Assembly: GCF_022760175.1 (NCBI RefSeq)
Contig: NZ_CP094326.1
Span: forward strand, 1,302,001 to 1,366,000
Length of the DNA stretch: 64,000 bases
Direction: 5' to 3'
DNA from: Zhouia spongiae
Lineage (GTDB): Bacteria; Bacteroidota; Bacteroidia; Flavobacteriales; Flavobacteriaceae
The notes below the pieces were generated by a model. It was not told the origin of the DNA, searched no databases, and was given only the letters and a program-made list of their open reading frames with translations. The translations under genes and the position numbers were made by a program. Below are positions 17,839-26,257 of the stretch, in pieces (the stretch's first letter is position 1; each line of letters starts with the position of its first letter).

Positions 17839-18429
17839 TCAATGTGGTTTATGTTTTTTACGAATTCTACTCAAAAACTCAGCAGAAATACCAAGGTAGG
17901 AGGCGATCAGATACTGGGGAACTTTGTCTGCTACCTTCGGGTATTCGTTTAAAAAGTTAAAATAACGTTGTTCTGCATCAAATACGTTGGCAAGAATTAT
18001 CCTTCTCTGCAGACTTCCAAGGTATGATTCCAGAATAATTCTGAAAAAACGTTCAAGTTTTGGAATTTGTTTCAACATTTTCTGAAACGAGAGATGTCCG
18101 ATTTGTAATAATACGGTCTTTTCAATAGCCTGAATATTATAGATAGATGGATTTTGTTTTTGAAAGCTGTCAATATCTGTTGCCCACCAGTTATCTATAG
18201 CAAAATACAGAATCTCTTCTTTACCAGTTTCGGAATCTATATAAAAAGCTTTTAATGTACCTTGAACAACAAAATTATCTGTTCTGCAGATTTCACCATT
18301 TCTTAAAAGATAATCTCCTTTTTCTAATGTTTTTTCAATCCAGAAACTTTCAAATAGGGTTTGTTCTTCGGAGCTCAGCTTTACATGCTTGGAAATAGAA
18401 TTTACTAACAGCTTTTTCATGAGTTTCAA
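17839..18429 (-). CDS. Crp/Fnr-family transcriptional regulator
   Basis: A 196-residue protein with a cyclic-nucleotide-binding-like beta barrel (about 20-125: KGDYLLRNGEICRTDNFVVQGTLKAFY) and a C-terminal region ending in VPQYLIASYLGISAEFLSRIRKK, a winged-helix recognition helix of the Bacteroidota Crp type. The key Arg of the cAMP phosphate cassette is not seen, so it may respond to another ligand or to none. It precedes the azoreductase-like gene. A well-formed promoter lies immediately upstream. Confidence 0.88.
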   Translation of the reverse strand: MKLMKKLLVNSISKHVKLSSEEQTLFESFWIEKTLEKGDYLLRNGEICRTDNFVVQGTLKAFYIDSETGKEEILYFAIDNWWATDIDSFQKQNPSIYNIQAIEKTVLLQIGHLSFQKMLKQIPKLERFFRIILESYLGSLQRRIILANVFDAEQRYFNFLNEYPKVADKVPQYLIASYLGISAEFLSRIRKKHKPH

Positions 18430-18439
18430 TCCTGAGAAT

Positions 18440-18469
18440 CAAAGATAATATTTCGTATTACACAGGCAA
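18440..18469 (-). promoter_or_regulatory. promoter of the Crp/Fnr-type gene
   Basis: On the minus strand: TTG (18469-18467), a 19-bp spacer and TATCTTTG (18447-18440), 10 bp before the start codon. The leader would be only a few nucleotides long, so either the message is nearly leaderless or the internal Met (codon 4) is used. Confidence 0.6.
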
Positions 18470-18625
18470 TGAGAGTCTGATAAATTAAAACCGTAGTTGT
18501 ATAGCAATTGGTATATAATTTAAGAGCGATCCCCCTCAATTTTTATGCTATTCTTCGTGAGTTCTTGATCAGACATGGTATGATAGTCTTAATTCTACAA
18601 GGACCATGTAGTATTTCAAACAAGT

Positions 18626-19165
18626 TTAATGCTTTGAATATGTTAATAGTAAAACTCCATTATTGTAAATTTTTGAATCGATTGACTTTAAGGGGATCCC
18701 CTCATTTAGTTGTCTGAACAGCGATTTACCTCCACCTGAAATTAAAGGGAAAAACAAAATTTTATACTCGTCAATTAATCTCCTTTCGGTTAATTCCTGC
18801 ACAATACTTGCACTTCCTATAATCATAACATTTTTTCCTTCTACCTCTTCAAGGAGTTTTTTTGTTGATTGCCTTGAGTTTTTCCATTTCAAATCGGTAG
18901 TTGTTTTAGAGAAGACAATTTTACTCATATTATTCATTAAATCTGCTAAAGGCTCCTCTTTTATGGTAACATTTGGCCAATAATTAGAAAGGCTCTCATA
19001 GGTAACCCGGCCAAATAAAAAAGTGTCTACATCTTTATATTCCTTAGCAATATCAGACTCCATTTCGTTCAAGAAATTTCTGGTAACAAAATCCATTTCC
19101 TGTCCTTCCCGTCCTGCCATATAGCCATCTATGGTAAGGAATTCATAAGCTATTATTTTTCTCAT
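18626..19165 (-). CDS. dihydrofolate-reductase-fold protein (RibD C-terminal family)
   Basis: A 179-residue protein with the family opening ..YEFLTIDGYMAGREGQEMDF, the LFGRVTYESLSNYWP nucleotide-loop motif, IVFSKTTTDLKW and VMIIGSASIVQELTERRLIDEYKI. It belongs to the large group of RibD-C-like NADPH reductases found as single-domain proteins; the substrate is unknown. A TATTTTTG box lies just upstream (19184-19177). Confidence 0.88.
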   Translation of the reverse strand: MRKIIAYEFLTIDGYMAGREGQEMDFVTRNFLNEMESDIAKEYKDVDTFLFGRVTYESLSNYWPNVTIKEEPLADLMNNMSKIVFSKTTTDLKWKNSRQSTKKLLEEVEGKNVMIIGSASIVQELTERRLIDEYKILFFPLISGGGKSLFRQLNEGIPLKSIDSKIYNNGVLLLTYSKH

Positions 19166-19293
19166 AATGTTTTTTTCAAAAATACAAGATGAGATGTTGG
19201 TTAATACGAATAAATAACGACAGCTTTAAGGGGAGTTTACGGCATTATAAATATTCAACCATCTGGTTTGACTTTTCAAAATGGTTACAAATC

Positions 19294-19685
19294 TTATTGC
19301 AAACATTCATATTTTCCGTCGTCGTCTATTAGGTACAATTCTTCTAAAATCCATTTGTTTCCTGATAATATGTAATGGTATTCATAGTCATGAGTTAAAA
19401 AATCAAAATGCTTGTTAATAAACCTGGTTTTAACTACGGTAAAAGAAAGCTCCGTCGTTTCTTCAATTATTTGTTCTTGCTCCGGACAATGCGATGAGTC
19501 ACTTCCGTATGAAATTCCCTGGTATTTTTTTCAGCACTATAATATTTTAAAATTAAATCATCATACTTCTTTTCAATTTTATGGTCAGATTCATCATCTT
19601 CCGTTTCACTTAAGTTATAAGCAAAGTCATTCCAATTTTGGTAGTCTGTAATAAACTCCTTTGTTAATTCAATAGGCTTTTTCAT
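19294..19685 (-). pseudogene. frameshifted small gene, possibly an NTF2-fold immunity-type protein
   Basis: The frame starting at 19685 (MKKPIELTKEFITDYQNW) runs into a stop at 19467, but at a seven-A run (minus-strand view of T7 at 19525-19531) the -1 frame takes over smoothly and continues to TAA at 19294-19296 with coherent protein (FTVVKTRFINKHFDFLTHD, WILEELYLIDDDGKY, CLQ). The rejoined product is about 130 residues. The charged N-terminus and the final beta hairpin with WILEELYLIDDDGKYE suggest an NTF2-like fold, but this is weak. Either a one-base loss in the homopolymer, programmed -1 slippage on A-AAA-AAA, or a sequencing error explains it. Confidence 0.7.
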
Positions 19686-19790
19686 GTGTTTTTTCTTAAA
19701 TCCAGTTAGGAGAATTGGGTTTTTAATATGTTGATTAAAAACAATGAACTGTTCTAAAAACTACTCATTGTTTTGGCAATATTTAGTTTT

Positions 19791-21023
19791 TTACCATTTC
19801 ATTACGGGTTCGTCTTTCCAGATAATTAGCCGGAAATCTTCATAATGATTTCCGTTGCCTATGGTGTGGTTGTCTCGAAACCCTTTTCCTAGTTGTAATT
19901 TATGAAGCATTCCCGAATATGAGCCTACCCATAATGTTTTTTCATCATCAGATATGGTAATTCCGCTGATTGTAGAACCTAAAAAGTGCCTCCAGATACA
20001 TTCCCCTTTTTTATTAAAAGCTTTAATATACCCATAGGCATCACCGAGAATATAAAGATCTTCAGTCGCAAGCCCGACATACACTCTCATTCCTTCGTCT
20101 ATAATATTATAAGCGTCGCTATCTGCATAGGCTTCAATATGCAAATCATTTAGGTTATCGGTTGAAACCCCAATAGTTATTCCATTGTAAAAATGACAAG
20201 AGTTTGTTATTAACTGATCGTCGTTTTTAGAAAAAAGACAAAAATGCGGATAGGATGACTGGGGGCCTATTTCGCCAATTTGTTGCCCCTCCTGATTCAG
20301 TATTCTATGATCGTTACACTGATCTCCTACTACAATATATGCATTATTATTAGACAAGGTAGCATTTTCCATGTCGATATAAGAGTCCCATTCTTCGTCT
20401 TGCAAATCCGGTTCCGGGTGAATCATTTTCTCTGCATTGGGTGATACTATATATATGCCCTCAGAGGTGATTACAAGAACTTTATGTCCGTCATTGAATG
20501 GGATTAGATTGGTTATACCCAGATCTTTTGTCTCTGTTAACGGAAACGTCCGAATTATCTCCCCTTGCCAGCCTTTGGTTGTAGTAATTTTGTTGTCCGA
20601 CAAAATAGCAAAGACATTATTTCTAGGCGATTTCCCGATGGCATGAATAGATGGATCGAGTTCGATGATCTCTTTTGCATCAAGCACATAAGCTTGTCTT
20701 TTTTGATAAGCAGTACCTGTAAGGAAAACAATTTTTTCATTTTCTATAAAATGGAGCTGGCCAATATTTTGCCCTTTAGATTCAAAAAATTTTAGCAATG
20801 GTGAATGAGCAGGAGGGAAGTGCTCCCGAAATTCATCAATGGTGTTGGTTTTATTAGCCTCTTTTAACAAGCGATAAATCTCATCAGCCAGGTGATCCCT
20901 TTTGTCTTCCGGCTCTTTTCCTTTCCAATTCTCCCACCCGTTCTTTTCACCAAATTCAACCATTTCATTAATCTCTGTTGCATATTTGCTACCAAGATTA
21001 TTCCATTCCTTTTTAATGTTCAT
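19791..21023 (-). CDS. beta-propeller-like protein of unknown function
   Basis: A 410-residue protein without signal peptide. A helical N-terminal part (1-85, rich in Lys/Glu) precedes repeated blade-like units from about 90 on, each ending in short hydrophobic strands (IGQLHFIENEKIVFLTG, VFAILSDNKITTT, KVLVITSEGIYIVS, LWVGSYSGMLHKLQLG), as in WD40/PQQ-type propellers. I do not recognise a specific family. It is followed downstream by the frameshifted gene at 19294-19685. In Bacteroidota such cytosolic propellers are sometimes found beside polymorphic-toxin immunity genes, but nothing here proves this. Confidence 0.6.
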   Translation of the reverse strand: MNIKKEWNNLGSKYATEINEMVEFGEKNGWENWKGKEPEDKRDHLADEIYRLLKEANKTNTIDEFREHFPPAHSPLLKFFESKGQNIGQLHFIENEKIVFLTGTAYQKRQAYVLDAKEIIELDPSIHAIGKSPRNNVFAILSDNKITTTKGWQGEIIRTFPLTETKDLGITNLIPFNDGHKVLVITSEGIYIVSPNAEKMIHPEPDLQDEEWDSYIDMENATLSNNNAYIVVGDQCNDHRILNQEGQQIGEIGPQSSYPHFCLFSKNDDQLITNSCHFYNGITIGVSTDNLNDLHIEAYADSDAYNIIDEGMRVYVGLATEDLYILGDAYGYIKAFNKKGECIWRHFLGSTISGITISDDEKTLWVGSYSGMLHKLQLGKGFRDNHTIGNGNHYEDFRLIIWKDEPVMKW

Positions 21024-21065
21024 AGGTAATTCTTTATTATTTAAAAACCAGAAGGTTTTATCCGA

Positions 21066-21980
21066 TTAATTAGTAAGTCCAGTACTTTCAGTATCTTTTA
21101 CTGTTTTTAGTTGAGCAGTAATTTCAGCTTTTAGTGTTTTGATATAACAATTGCTACAGTCTAACTCTTTTAAAGAACCCTCTAAAAGATAGTCGATATA
21201 TTTCTGAAATATTTCTTTAGAAATGTTCCGGTTTAAGCATACAAAGTAAAATTTAAAGGAATTGTCGTAGAAGTCTTTATAGTATGGTCTTAGTATGGCA
21301 GCGCTGTATCCGCTGCTTTCTTTTAAATTTTTAAGATGTCTTTCCTTGTATTTAAAACTACGTATTTTAAAACTATCTACCTTCTCGGAGTGGGTCTTAG
21401 AAGCGCTTTTTATGATGGGACGTTCGTTGTATTCCGGAGTAGGCTTAAAGTATGTGATTAATTTAAAAACTAAAGAATCGTTTAAATTCCTGTAATGTTT
21501 TATTGTTAAGGTATGATTTCCTTTTTCAATACTCCCAAAATATCCCAGGCTGTCTTCATATTTTAAAAACGAACTGATCTTTTCCACGATTTCTTTATTT
21601 CGCGTTAAAAGCGAATTCCCGGGAGCGGGAGATGATTCATATTTGCTGAACTTTATATTTGGTGATAATGAAAAACGGTTTATACTGCTGCTATCATTGG
21701 TAAAAACATAAATACTTTGATTAGCTTTTACGGTGCTGTCAACTACTTTCTTAAGCGCAATTACTTTTTTATTATAGAGTTCTATGGAAGCTTCAGCTTC
21801 CTCCTTGCTGCCTCCGTAGATAATGAACTCCATTTCTTTTTTCTGTTTGTAGTAGCTAATTAGTCCCGGGCCAAACCATTCAAACAGGTAAACGGAGAGT
21901 GTAAAAGTTACCACACCAAAGACAATAAGATAATATCCCCAATCAATTCTTTTATTGTTTTTCATCAGACGATTTTTCAA
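21066..21980 (-). CDS. membrane-anchored protein of unknown function
   Basis: A 304-residue protein with one N-terminal transmembrane helix (about residues 15-38, YYLIVFGVVTFTLSVYLFEW) and the rest probably outside the cytoplasm. It is rich in Lys, Ser and Asn, with two cysteines near the C-terminus (LDCSNCYIKT). No known domain is recognised. It lies 42 bp upstream of the propeller-like gene on the same strand. Confidence 0.6.
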   Translation of the reverse strand: MKNRLMKNNKRIDWGYYLIVFGVVTFTLSVYLFEWFGPGLISYYKQKKEMEFIIYGGSKEEAEASIELYNKKVIALKKVVDSTVKANQSIYVFTNDSSSINRFSLSPNIKFSKYESSPAPGNSLLTRNKEIVEKISSFLKYEDSLGYFGSIEKGNHTLTIKHYRNLNDSLVFKLITYFKPTPEYNERPIIKSASKTHSEKVDSFKIRSFKYKERHLKNLKESSGYSAAILRPYYKDFYDNSFKFYFVCLNRNISKEIFQKYIDYLLEGSLKELDCSNCYIKTLKAEITAQLKTVKDTESTGLTN

Positions 21981-22032
21981 AGAGACTAACTAGGATCGTA
22001 TGTCAATTTATATTGGTGTATGTGTTTTTATT

Positions 22033-22069
22033 AGAAATTTCTCAATAATGCAATGTAAGAAATTCCGAT
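22033..22069. repeat. 37-bp non-coding repeat, copy 1
   Basis: AGAAATTTCT at one end and GAAATTCCGAT at the other; the same 37 bp recurs at 22930-22966 with 31 matches and six differences, all transitions. It lies in the 320-bp gap 21981-22300, which has no gene. Confidence 0.55.
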
Positions 22070-22113
22070 CGTATAAAGCTAAAGTCTTTGACAAAGAAAT
22101 TAGTTGGAAAATA

Positions 22114-22233
22114 AAGTCCTCCCGACTCCGGTAGCCGGCAAGGCGTGGTACTCCCCTTGGGTTAATGATTCCCCGTTTGTTATCGTATAATGATCCTGAA
22201 GATTGCCGCGGCTGTACCTTTCTTTGTTGTGGC
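22114..22233. repeat. degenerate REP-like intergenic element, copy 1
   Basis: AAGTCCTC, CAAGGCGTGGTACTCCCC and GATTGCCGCGGCTGTACCTT occur in the order seen in the common Bacteroidota dispersed repeat that reads GCGAGG-x-CGTxGCAATCTC ... GATTGCTTCG-x-CCTCGC. A related copy is at 29567-29654. The element is worn, so its ends are approximate. Confidence 0.4.
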
Positions 22234-22300
22234 TTTGCAAAACAAAGAGTAGGTTTTCGTCAAAAATTGACAAAAGCCTGTGCCGATTACTTCCATTTTA

Positions 22301-22876
22301 TCAATATCGATAATGTCCAATAATCTTATATTCCAATAAGCAGTCTTCTAAAACCTGTCCGGCGCCGATATTATGAACAATCATGTTTCTTTTTCCGTCT
22401 TTAGATTTTTTGTTAACCACAATTCCAATATGGGTTAATCCTTTTTCCAGATTCCAGGCAACAATGTCTCCCGGAATATAATCGTTTGGATTTTGTGTTA
22501 TCTCTTTTTCTGCACCCTGCCTTCTGAAAAAGGTCATGAGGTTCGGAACACGTCTGTGGTCAATATTTTTGTCAGTCGTTTTTAGTCCCCAATTTTTCGG
22601 ATAACTTCTGAAGTTAGCCTTCATATCCTCGTGAACCAATTTTTGTAAATCAACTCCTAACTTTCTGTAGGCTCTGATGATTACATCAGTGCAAACCCCT
22701 TTGTCACTTGGAACATCCCCATTAGGGTAATCAATGGAAAAATAACTGGGATCGTATGTAACCTTTTGTCTGGTCAGTTCTAAAGCACAATCAGATAAGC
22801 TTTTTTGTTTAATTTCCGGCTGTGAAAAACACAGCATGTTAGATATCAGGAATATTATAAAAAGTACTTTTTTCAT
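22301..22876 (-). CDS. DUF1287 secreted protein (NlpC/P60-like fold)
   Basis: A 191-residue protein with a signal peptide (KKVLFIIFLISNMLCFSQ). DUF1287 features are clear: YPNGDVPSDKGVCTDVIIRAYRKLG with the candidate nucleophile Cys, DHRRVPNLMTFFRRQG, YIPGDIVAWNLEKGLTHIGIVV with the candidate His, and a final VHNIGAGQVLEDCLLEYKIIGHYRY. The fold resembles cysteine peptidases/amidases acting on cell wall, but activity is inferred. It lies between short repeats in the minus-strand accessory block. Confidence 0.85.
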   Translation of the reverse strand: MKKVLFIIFLISNMLCFSQPEIKQKSLSDCALELTRQKVTYDPSYFSIDYPNGDVPSDKGVCTDVIIRAYRKLGVDLQKLVHEDMKANFRSYPKNWGLKTTDKNIDHRRVPNLMTFFRRQGAEKEITQNPNDYIPGDIVAWNLEKGLTHIGIVVNKKSKDGKRNMIVHNIGAGQVLEDCLLEYKIIGHYRY

Positions 22877-22929
22877 ATGTGGTAATAGGGTTATCTGCTT
22901 AATAGTAACTAAATCATTTTAAAAGTAGT

Positions 22930-22966
22930 AGAAATTTCTTGGCAATGCAATGTGAGAAACTCCGAT
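22930..22966. repeat. 37-bp non-coding repeat, copy 2
   Basis: See 22033-22069: the same AGAAATTTCT ... GAAACTCCGAT unit, 31/37 identical. It occupies the 139-bp gap between the DUF1287 gene and the lipoprotein gene at 23016. Confidence 0.55.
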
Positions 22967-23015
22967 TCAAACAACATTTTTTTCAAATGGCTATAAAGTT
23001 TGTTCATGCAATGTT

Positions 23016-23780
23016 TTATTTGTTGGTATCATCTTTCCAATAGATTCTGGCAACTTCAAATGTCTTTTTCGAAGTATTTAGCCTGTAGGTTATTGAGTTT
23101 CCCTTAAAGCAATCGGCATGTTCATTTTTATTCAGTAGGATCGAAGATATCTCAATAGTATGTTCATTGCTGAAATCATATGCAAACGTCAGCTCGTTTT
23201 CTTCAAACAAATTTATACACTCATCCGAATGACTCAAAAGCAATTTCACATAAAACTCACGAAACCAATTTGTCATTTTGGTTGGCGTTAGTTTATTGTC
23301 TTTATAATTAAATGTCTGAATATCGTTTCCGTCTCCTGTCATATCATTGGTCACCACAAAAAAATCGTTTTCATCAAACTTGTAAAGCGATAATGTCCAG
23401 AATCCGTCAACCACTTGTATTCCGATTGTGTTTGGTTCAACGTATTTGATGGTGTTGTACATTTTAGTTGTGTCGACGATAAAGTTGTTCTTTTCTATAA
23501 ATGCTACGGTCTTTTCTCTTTCCGGCCGGCTCCATGTCCAGGTACTCATGGTGCTTTCAGGTAACGACTTTAAAATATCGAGCAGTTTTTTGTTTTTGAG
23601 GTAGTCAATAGCAATGGTATCTGCATATATCACTTTCTCATCTGTCGGGTTCGCGGTATCTGAAACAACAGTAGCATTGTTTCCCGCCTTATTAGTTTTG
23701 GTGTCTGAATCACCCTTGGACTTACACGAAAAGAATGCGATTGAAAATATTAGTAATATGTTGGTTTTATAGTTTTTCAT
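23016..23780 (-). CDS. lipoprotein of unknown function
   Basis: A 254-residue protein with a lipoprotein signal peptide ending in AFFSC (Cys about 19), then a low-complexity Lys/Asn/Thr-rich linker to about 50. The remainder is a mixed alpha/beta region containing WTWSRPEREKTVAFIEKNN, GFWTLSLYKFDENDFFVVTND and EHADCFKGNSITYRLNTSKKTF. I recognise no family. The tail is 47 bp from the M23 gene on the same strand. Confidence 0.6.
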   Translation of the reverse strand: MKNYKTNILLIFSIAFFSCKSKGDSDTKTNKAGNNATVVSDTANPTDEKVIYADTIAIDYLKNKKLLDILKSLPESTMSTWTWSRPEREKTVAFIEKNNFIVDTTKMYNTIKYVEPNTIGIQVVDGFWTLSLYKFDENDFFVVTNDMTGDGNDIQTFNYKDNKLTPTKMTNWFREFYVKLLLSHSDECINLFEENELTFAYDFSNEHTIEISSILLNKNEHADCFKGNSITYRLNTSKKTFEVARIYWKDDTNK

Positions 23781-23827
23781 TCTTTTAAAGCAACCCGTAA
23801 CGACCTCGTTTATGCGGGGGTATCAGT

Positions 23828-24340
23828 TTATTCTTTTAAATAATCTATTGGGTTTAAGTAAAACATCTTTTTCCAGCCTTGTTTGTCTGAATCAATTTTC
23901 CAGATGTATGGAATCATTGTCAGAATAGAGTAGTGCAGGTGTGGTGATTTGCCAACGGCATTCCTACTCGATCCGACGGTGCCTATGGTTGTGTTTTTAG
24001 TGGCAAAAGAGAGGGAAGACGATTTTATTTCATCTAAATGAGCATAATAATGAAGTCGCCATTTAGGTCCGAGTATCAGTACGACTTTACCTCCCATGCT
24101 TATTTCCCCAGCGTATAGTACCAGACCGTGGGTAGACGAATTGATTTCGGTTCCCTTTTTTGCAAAAATATCAACGCCTTTGTGTGTAACTGATTTTCCC
24201 CACGGATAAAACCAAAACGATTCCGGATGATAATCAGATTTAGAAGCTCCCTTTACCGGCATTTTTAAATTTTGGGGAATTAAAAAACCGATAAGCAGAA
24301 TGCTTAATAAACAGGCTAACATTTTCTTTCTTTTCTTCAA
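23828..24340 (-). CDS. M23-family metallopeptidase (LytM-like)
   Basis: A 170-residue membrane-anchored or secreted protein. A hydrophobic helix at residues 8-24 is followed directly by the M23 core: HKGVDIFAKKGTEI (zinc His and Asp), a glycine-rich strand region, HYYAHLDE and KSPHLHYSI (H-x-H zinc motif). All four catalytic-site residues are present, so it is probably an active peptidoglycan endopeptidase. It is short compared with coiled-coil-bearing M23 proteins. The cassette-like gap downstream (23781-23827) contains GTAACG. Confidence 0.85.
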   Translation of the reverse strand: MKKRKKMLACLLSILLIGFLIPQNLKMPVKGASKSDYHPESFWFYPWGKSVTHKGVDIFAKKGTEINSSTHGLVLYAGEISMGGKVVLILGPKWRLHYYAHLDEIKSSSLSFATKNTTIGTVGSSRNAVGKSPHLHYSILTMIPYIWKIDSDKQGWKKMFYLNPIDYLKE

Positions 24341-24457
24341 TATGGTCCGGATTTTAGCTTATGAGTAACGTATTTAGCATTGATGTTGTTTGTAGTCTCC
24401 TGTAGATTCATACCTAAAATCAAGAACAATAGCTATATGTGGTTTGCAATACCCTTT

Positions 24458-25060
24458 TCATAGCCCCGCTTTCACTGTATAATACCTGTCGAAACTCGTA
24501 TATATCCTTGTTTCTTTAAGTAGGCCTTTTTTATAAATTTCAATCTTTTTTATATCAGATGATTTTAAATCAAAATATCGAATTTTTGTCAAACGTCTTT
24601 TCCGGTCGAAATGTTCTGATTTATAATTTCTGCCATCTTTCATATAGTGTATGAGATCTAGATTTCCGTTTTTTCTATAATAGTAATTTTTCGAATTGTA
24701 AAAATTACCTGTTTTCGTTGCCGCATCCGGATAAGTGTAAACATAGCTATACCGACCTTCCAGGATTAATTGCTGTTTATCATTGTAAATAAAATAATAA
24801 GCACTATCAACCGGATTTATCAAATCATATCTAACTGCTGATTCCGGGTTACTGCAAGGGCGGGTAATTATTACATCTTCCCGCTTAAAAGCGGTGGTGT
24901 CGTTTTGAGACACCCAAAGGGTATCAATTTCTGAAGAGTTGCTTTTGTACTTTACCTTTGAAATAAAGGTGTTTTTGTTTTGTGAATTTTCACCACCCGT
25001 TCTGCAGCTGCTATTTATAAAACTTAATATTAAGAAAATGAAAAGAAGTTTAGGTTTCAT
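24458..25060 (-). CDS. lipoprotein of unknown function
   Basis: A 200-residue lipoprotein when started at the Met at 25060 (KPKLLFIFLILSFINSSC, lipobox Cys about 19); an upstream Met adds 36 residues that do not look like a leader. The C-terminal half has short repeating strand units (YYRKNGNLDLIHYMKDGRN, FDRKRRLTKIRYFD), resembling MORN/YwqK-type repeats. The specific role is unknown. Upstream (plus-strand right) lies an attC-like palindrome. Confidence 0.6.
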   Translation of the reverse strand: MKPKLLFIFLILSFINSSCRTGGENSQNKNTFISKVKYKSNSSEIDTLWVSQNDTTAFKREDVIITRPCSNPESAVRYDLINPVDSAYYFIYNDKQQLILEGRYSYVYTYPDAATKTGNFYNSKNYYYRKNGNLDLIHYMKDGRNYKSEHFDRKRRLTKIRYFDLKSSDIKKIEIYKKGLLKETRIYTSFDRYYTVKAGL

Positions 25061-25192
25061 TTTTTCACAATCCCGATAGATAGTGCCAAGAATATGACTC
25101 CAATAATTAAGTAAATCCATTCCGGCGATGGTATGAAAAAGCCTTACTTTATTTAACAGTTCTTCCATCCTGTTTTGGAATTGATTGTTGCT

Positions 25193-25323
25193 TGCTAACG
25201 GGTTTTAAAGGAGTAATGACAGGCTGTGTAAAAGTCTATATATAAACCATATAGGTGTTCAAGTGGCCGACAACCAGTGATGTTTTACACATCACCTGCC
25301 ATTACTAATCCAAAACGTTATGG
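25193..25323 (-). repeat. attC-like palindrome between LipL32-like and lipoprotein genes
   Basis: Read on the minus strand: inverse core CCATAAC, an arm containing TAGTAATGGCAGG and TGTGTAAAAC, a 40-nt spacer, the complementary arm TTTTACACA-CCTGTCATTACTCC, then core GTTAGCA. The arms pair over roughly 30 of 40 bases. This is the layout of an integron recombination site with gene starts and stops just outside it. Confidence 0.55.
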
Positions 25324-25337
25324 GTAATTCGTGCTAT

Positions 25338-26027
25338 TTATTTTATTTGCTCCAATAATGCATCAATTGTTTTTGCCATTTCTACGCCAGGTAATTTAAT
25401 CGGAGCAGCTACTTCAGCCAAAAAGGTCCCCGAAACCTGACCTTTCTTATAGGTTGTAAACCCTACACGATATAAGCCAACTGTTAGTGCCTTTAACGGA
25501 TCACTTATTTCACTTTTATATCTTAATAACGAATTATACTTTCTTCCTGCCGGATCTTTTGGCATCTCACTGTTATCATCATTCCGTTCTAAAGTAACCC
25601 AATTAGCATTTGCTACTGCTTCGGTAGAAATATCCTCTTTTTTAAGAATATCTGAACGCTCAAGTGTAATATAAGTGTCAAAATAATCTTTTGAGTCCTT
25701 ATTATCAAGATACTCTTGTGATTCAATGGCATTTTTAATCTTCATATTACCAACCGGCGATACCATCCGAACACCCAATTCAGGAGCAGCGGCCGGGATC
25801 CAGACATAAATATAGTGGAATTTTTTTCCATCTTTTATCTCATCTTCGTTGCCTTGAGCGGCATACCCTAAATAACTCACAACATCTGTATAAGGAACCC
25901 TTACTGTTTTTGGACCTATTTTTTTCTCAGTAGAGCTTCCGAATTTTTTAAGCTTCTGAGCCTCTGCTTGTGAAATTGACAAAATAGTCATTCCTAAAAC
26001 CATTATTCCTTTAAGTGTTTTTTTCAT
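25338..26027 (-). CDS. LipL32-like secreted surface protein
   Basis: A 229-residue protein started at the Met at 26027, which opens a signal peptide cleaved after AEA (MKKTLKGIMVLGMTILSI..). The mature protein matches leptospiral LipL32 in several places: YIYVWIPAAAPELGVRM (LipL32: FLYVWIPAVIAEMGVRM), SPVGNMK, KYNSLLRYK and GLYRVGFTTYKKGQVSGTF (LipL32: GLYRISFTTYKPGEVKGSF). An acidic stretch ERNDDNSEMPKD sits where LipL32 has its Asp-rich calcium-binding loop. Unlike LipL32, there is no lipobox cysteine, so it is probably not lipidated. Surface or periplasmic location and any matrix or calcium binding are inferred. Confidence 0.85.
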   Translation of the reverse strand: MKKTLKGIMVLGMTILSISQAEAQKLKKFGSSTEKKIGPKTVRVPYTDVVSYLGYAAQGNEDEIKDGKKFHYIYVWIPAAAPELGVRMVSPVGNMKIKNAIESQEYLDNKDSKDYFDTYITLERSDILKKEDISTEAVANANWVTLERNDDNSEMPKDPAGRKYNSLLRYKSEISDPLKALTVGLYRVGFTTYKKGQVSGTFLAEVAAPIKLPGVEMAKTIDALLEQIK

Positions 26028-26257
26028 AGTGTTTGTTTTGTGTTTAATAATTAATTGAATTGTTTTTTCCATAATGGATGATTTGTACATAAAAAATTCA
26101 GAATTTAATTTTACCCATAACAATTATTCTCAATACCGTTATACTTAATCGATACTGTTATATTTGAGTTGTTCTTTGTGCTGCAACCGAGAGCTAAATA
26201 CTCTAGTGTTTGTGTTGAAATGTTTAATAGATAGAAATGGAGTATATTGAGTCGGGA

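Noticed and set aside
22114-22233. Possible rRNA fragment because of the AACAAGGCGTGGTA-type sequence
   Set aside because: Only a few bases match the 3' end of 16S rRNA; the order of blocks fits a REP-like dispersed repeat.
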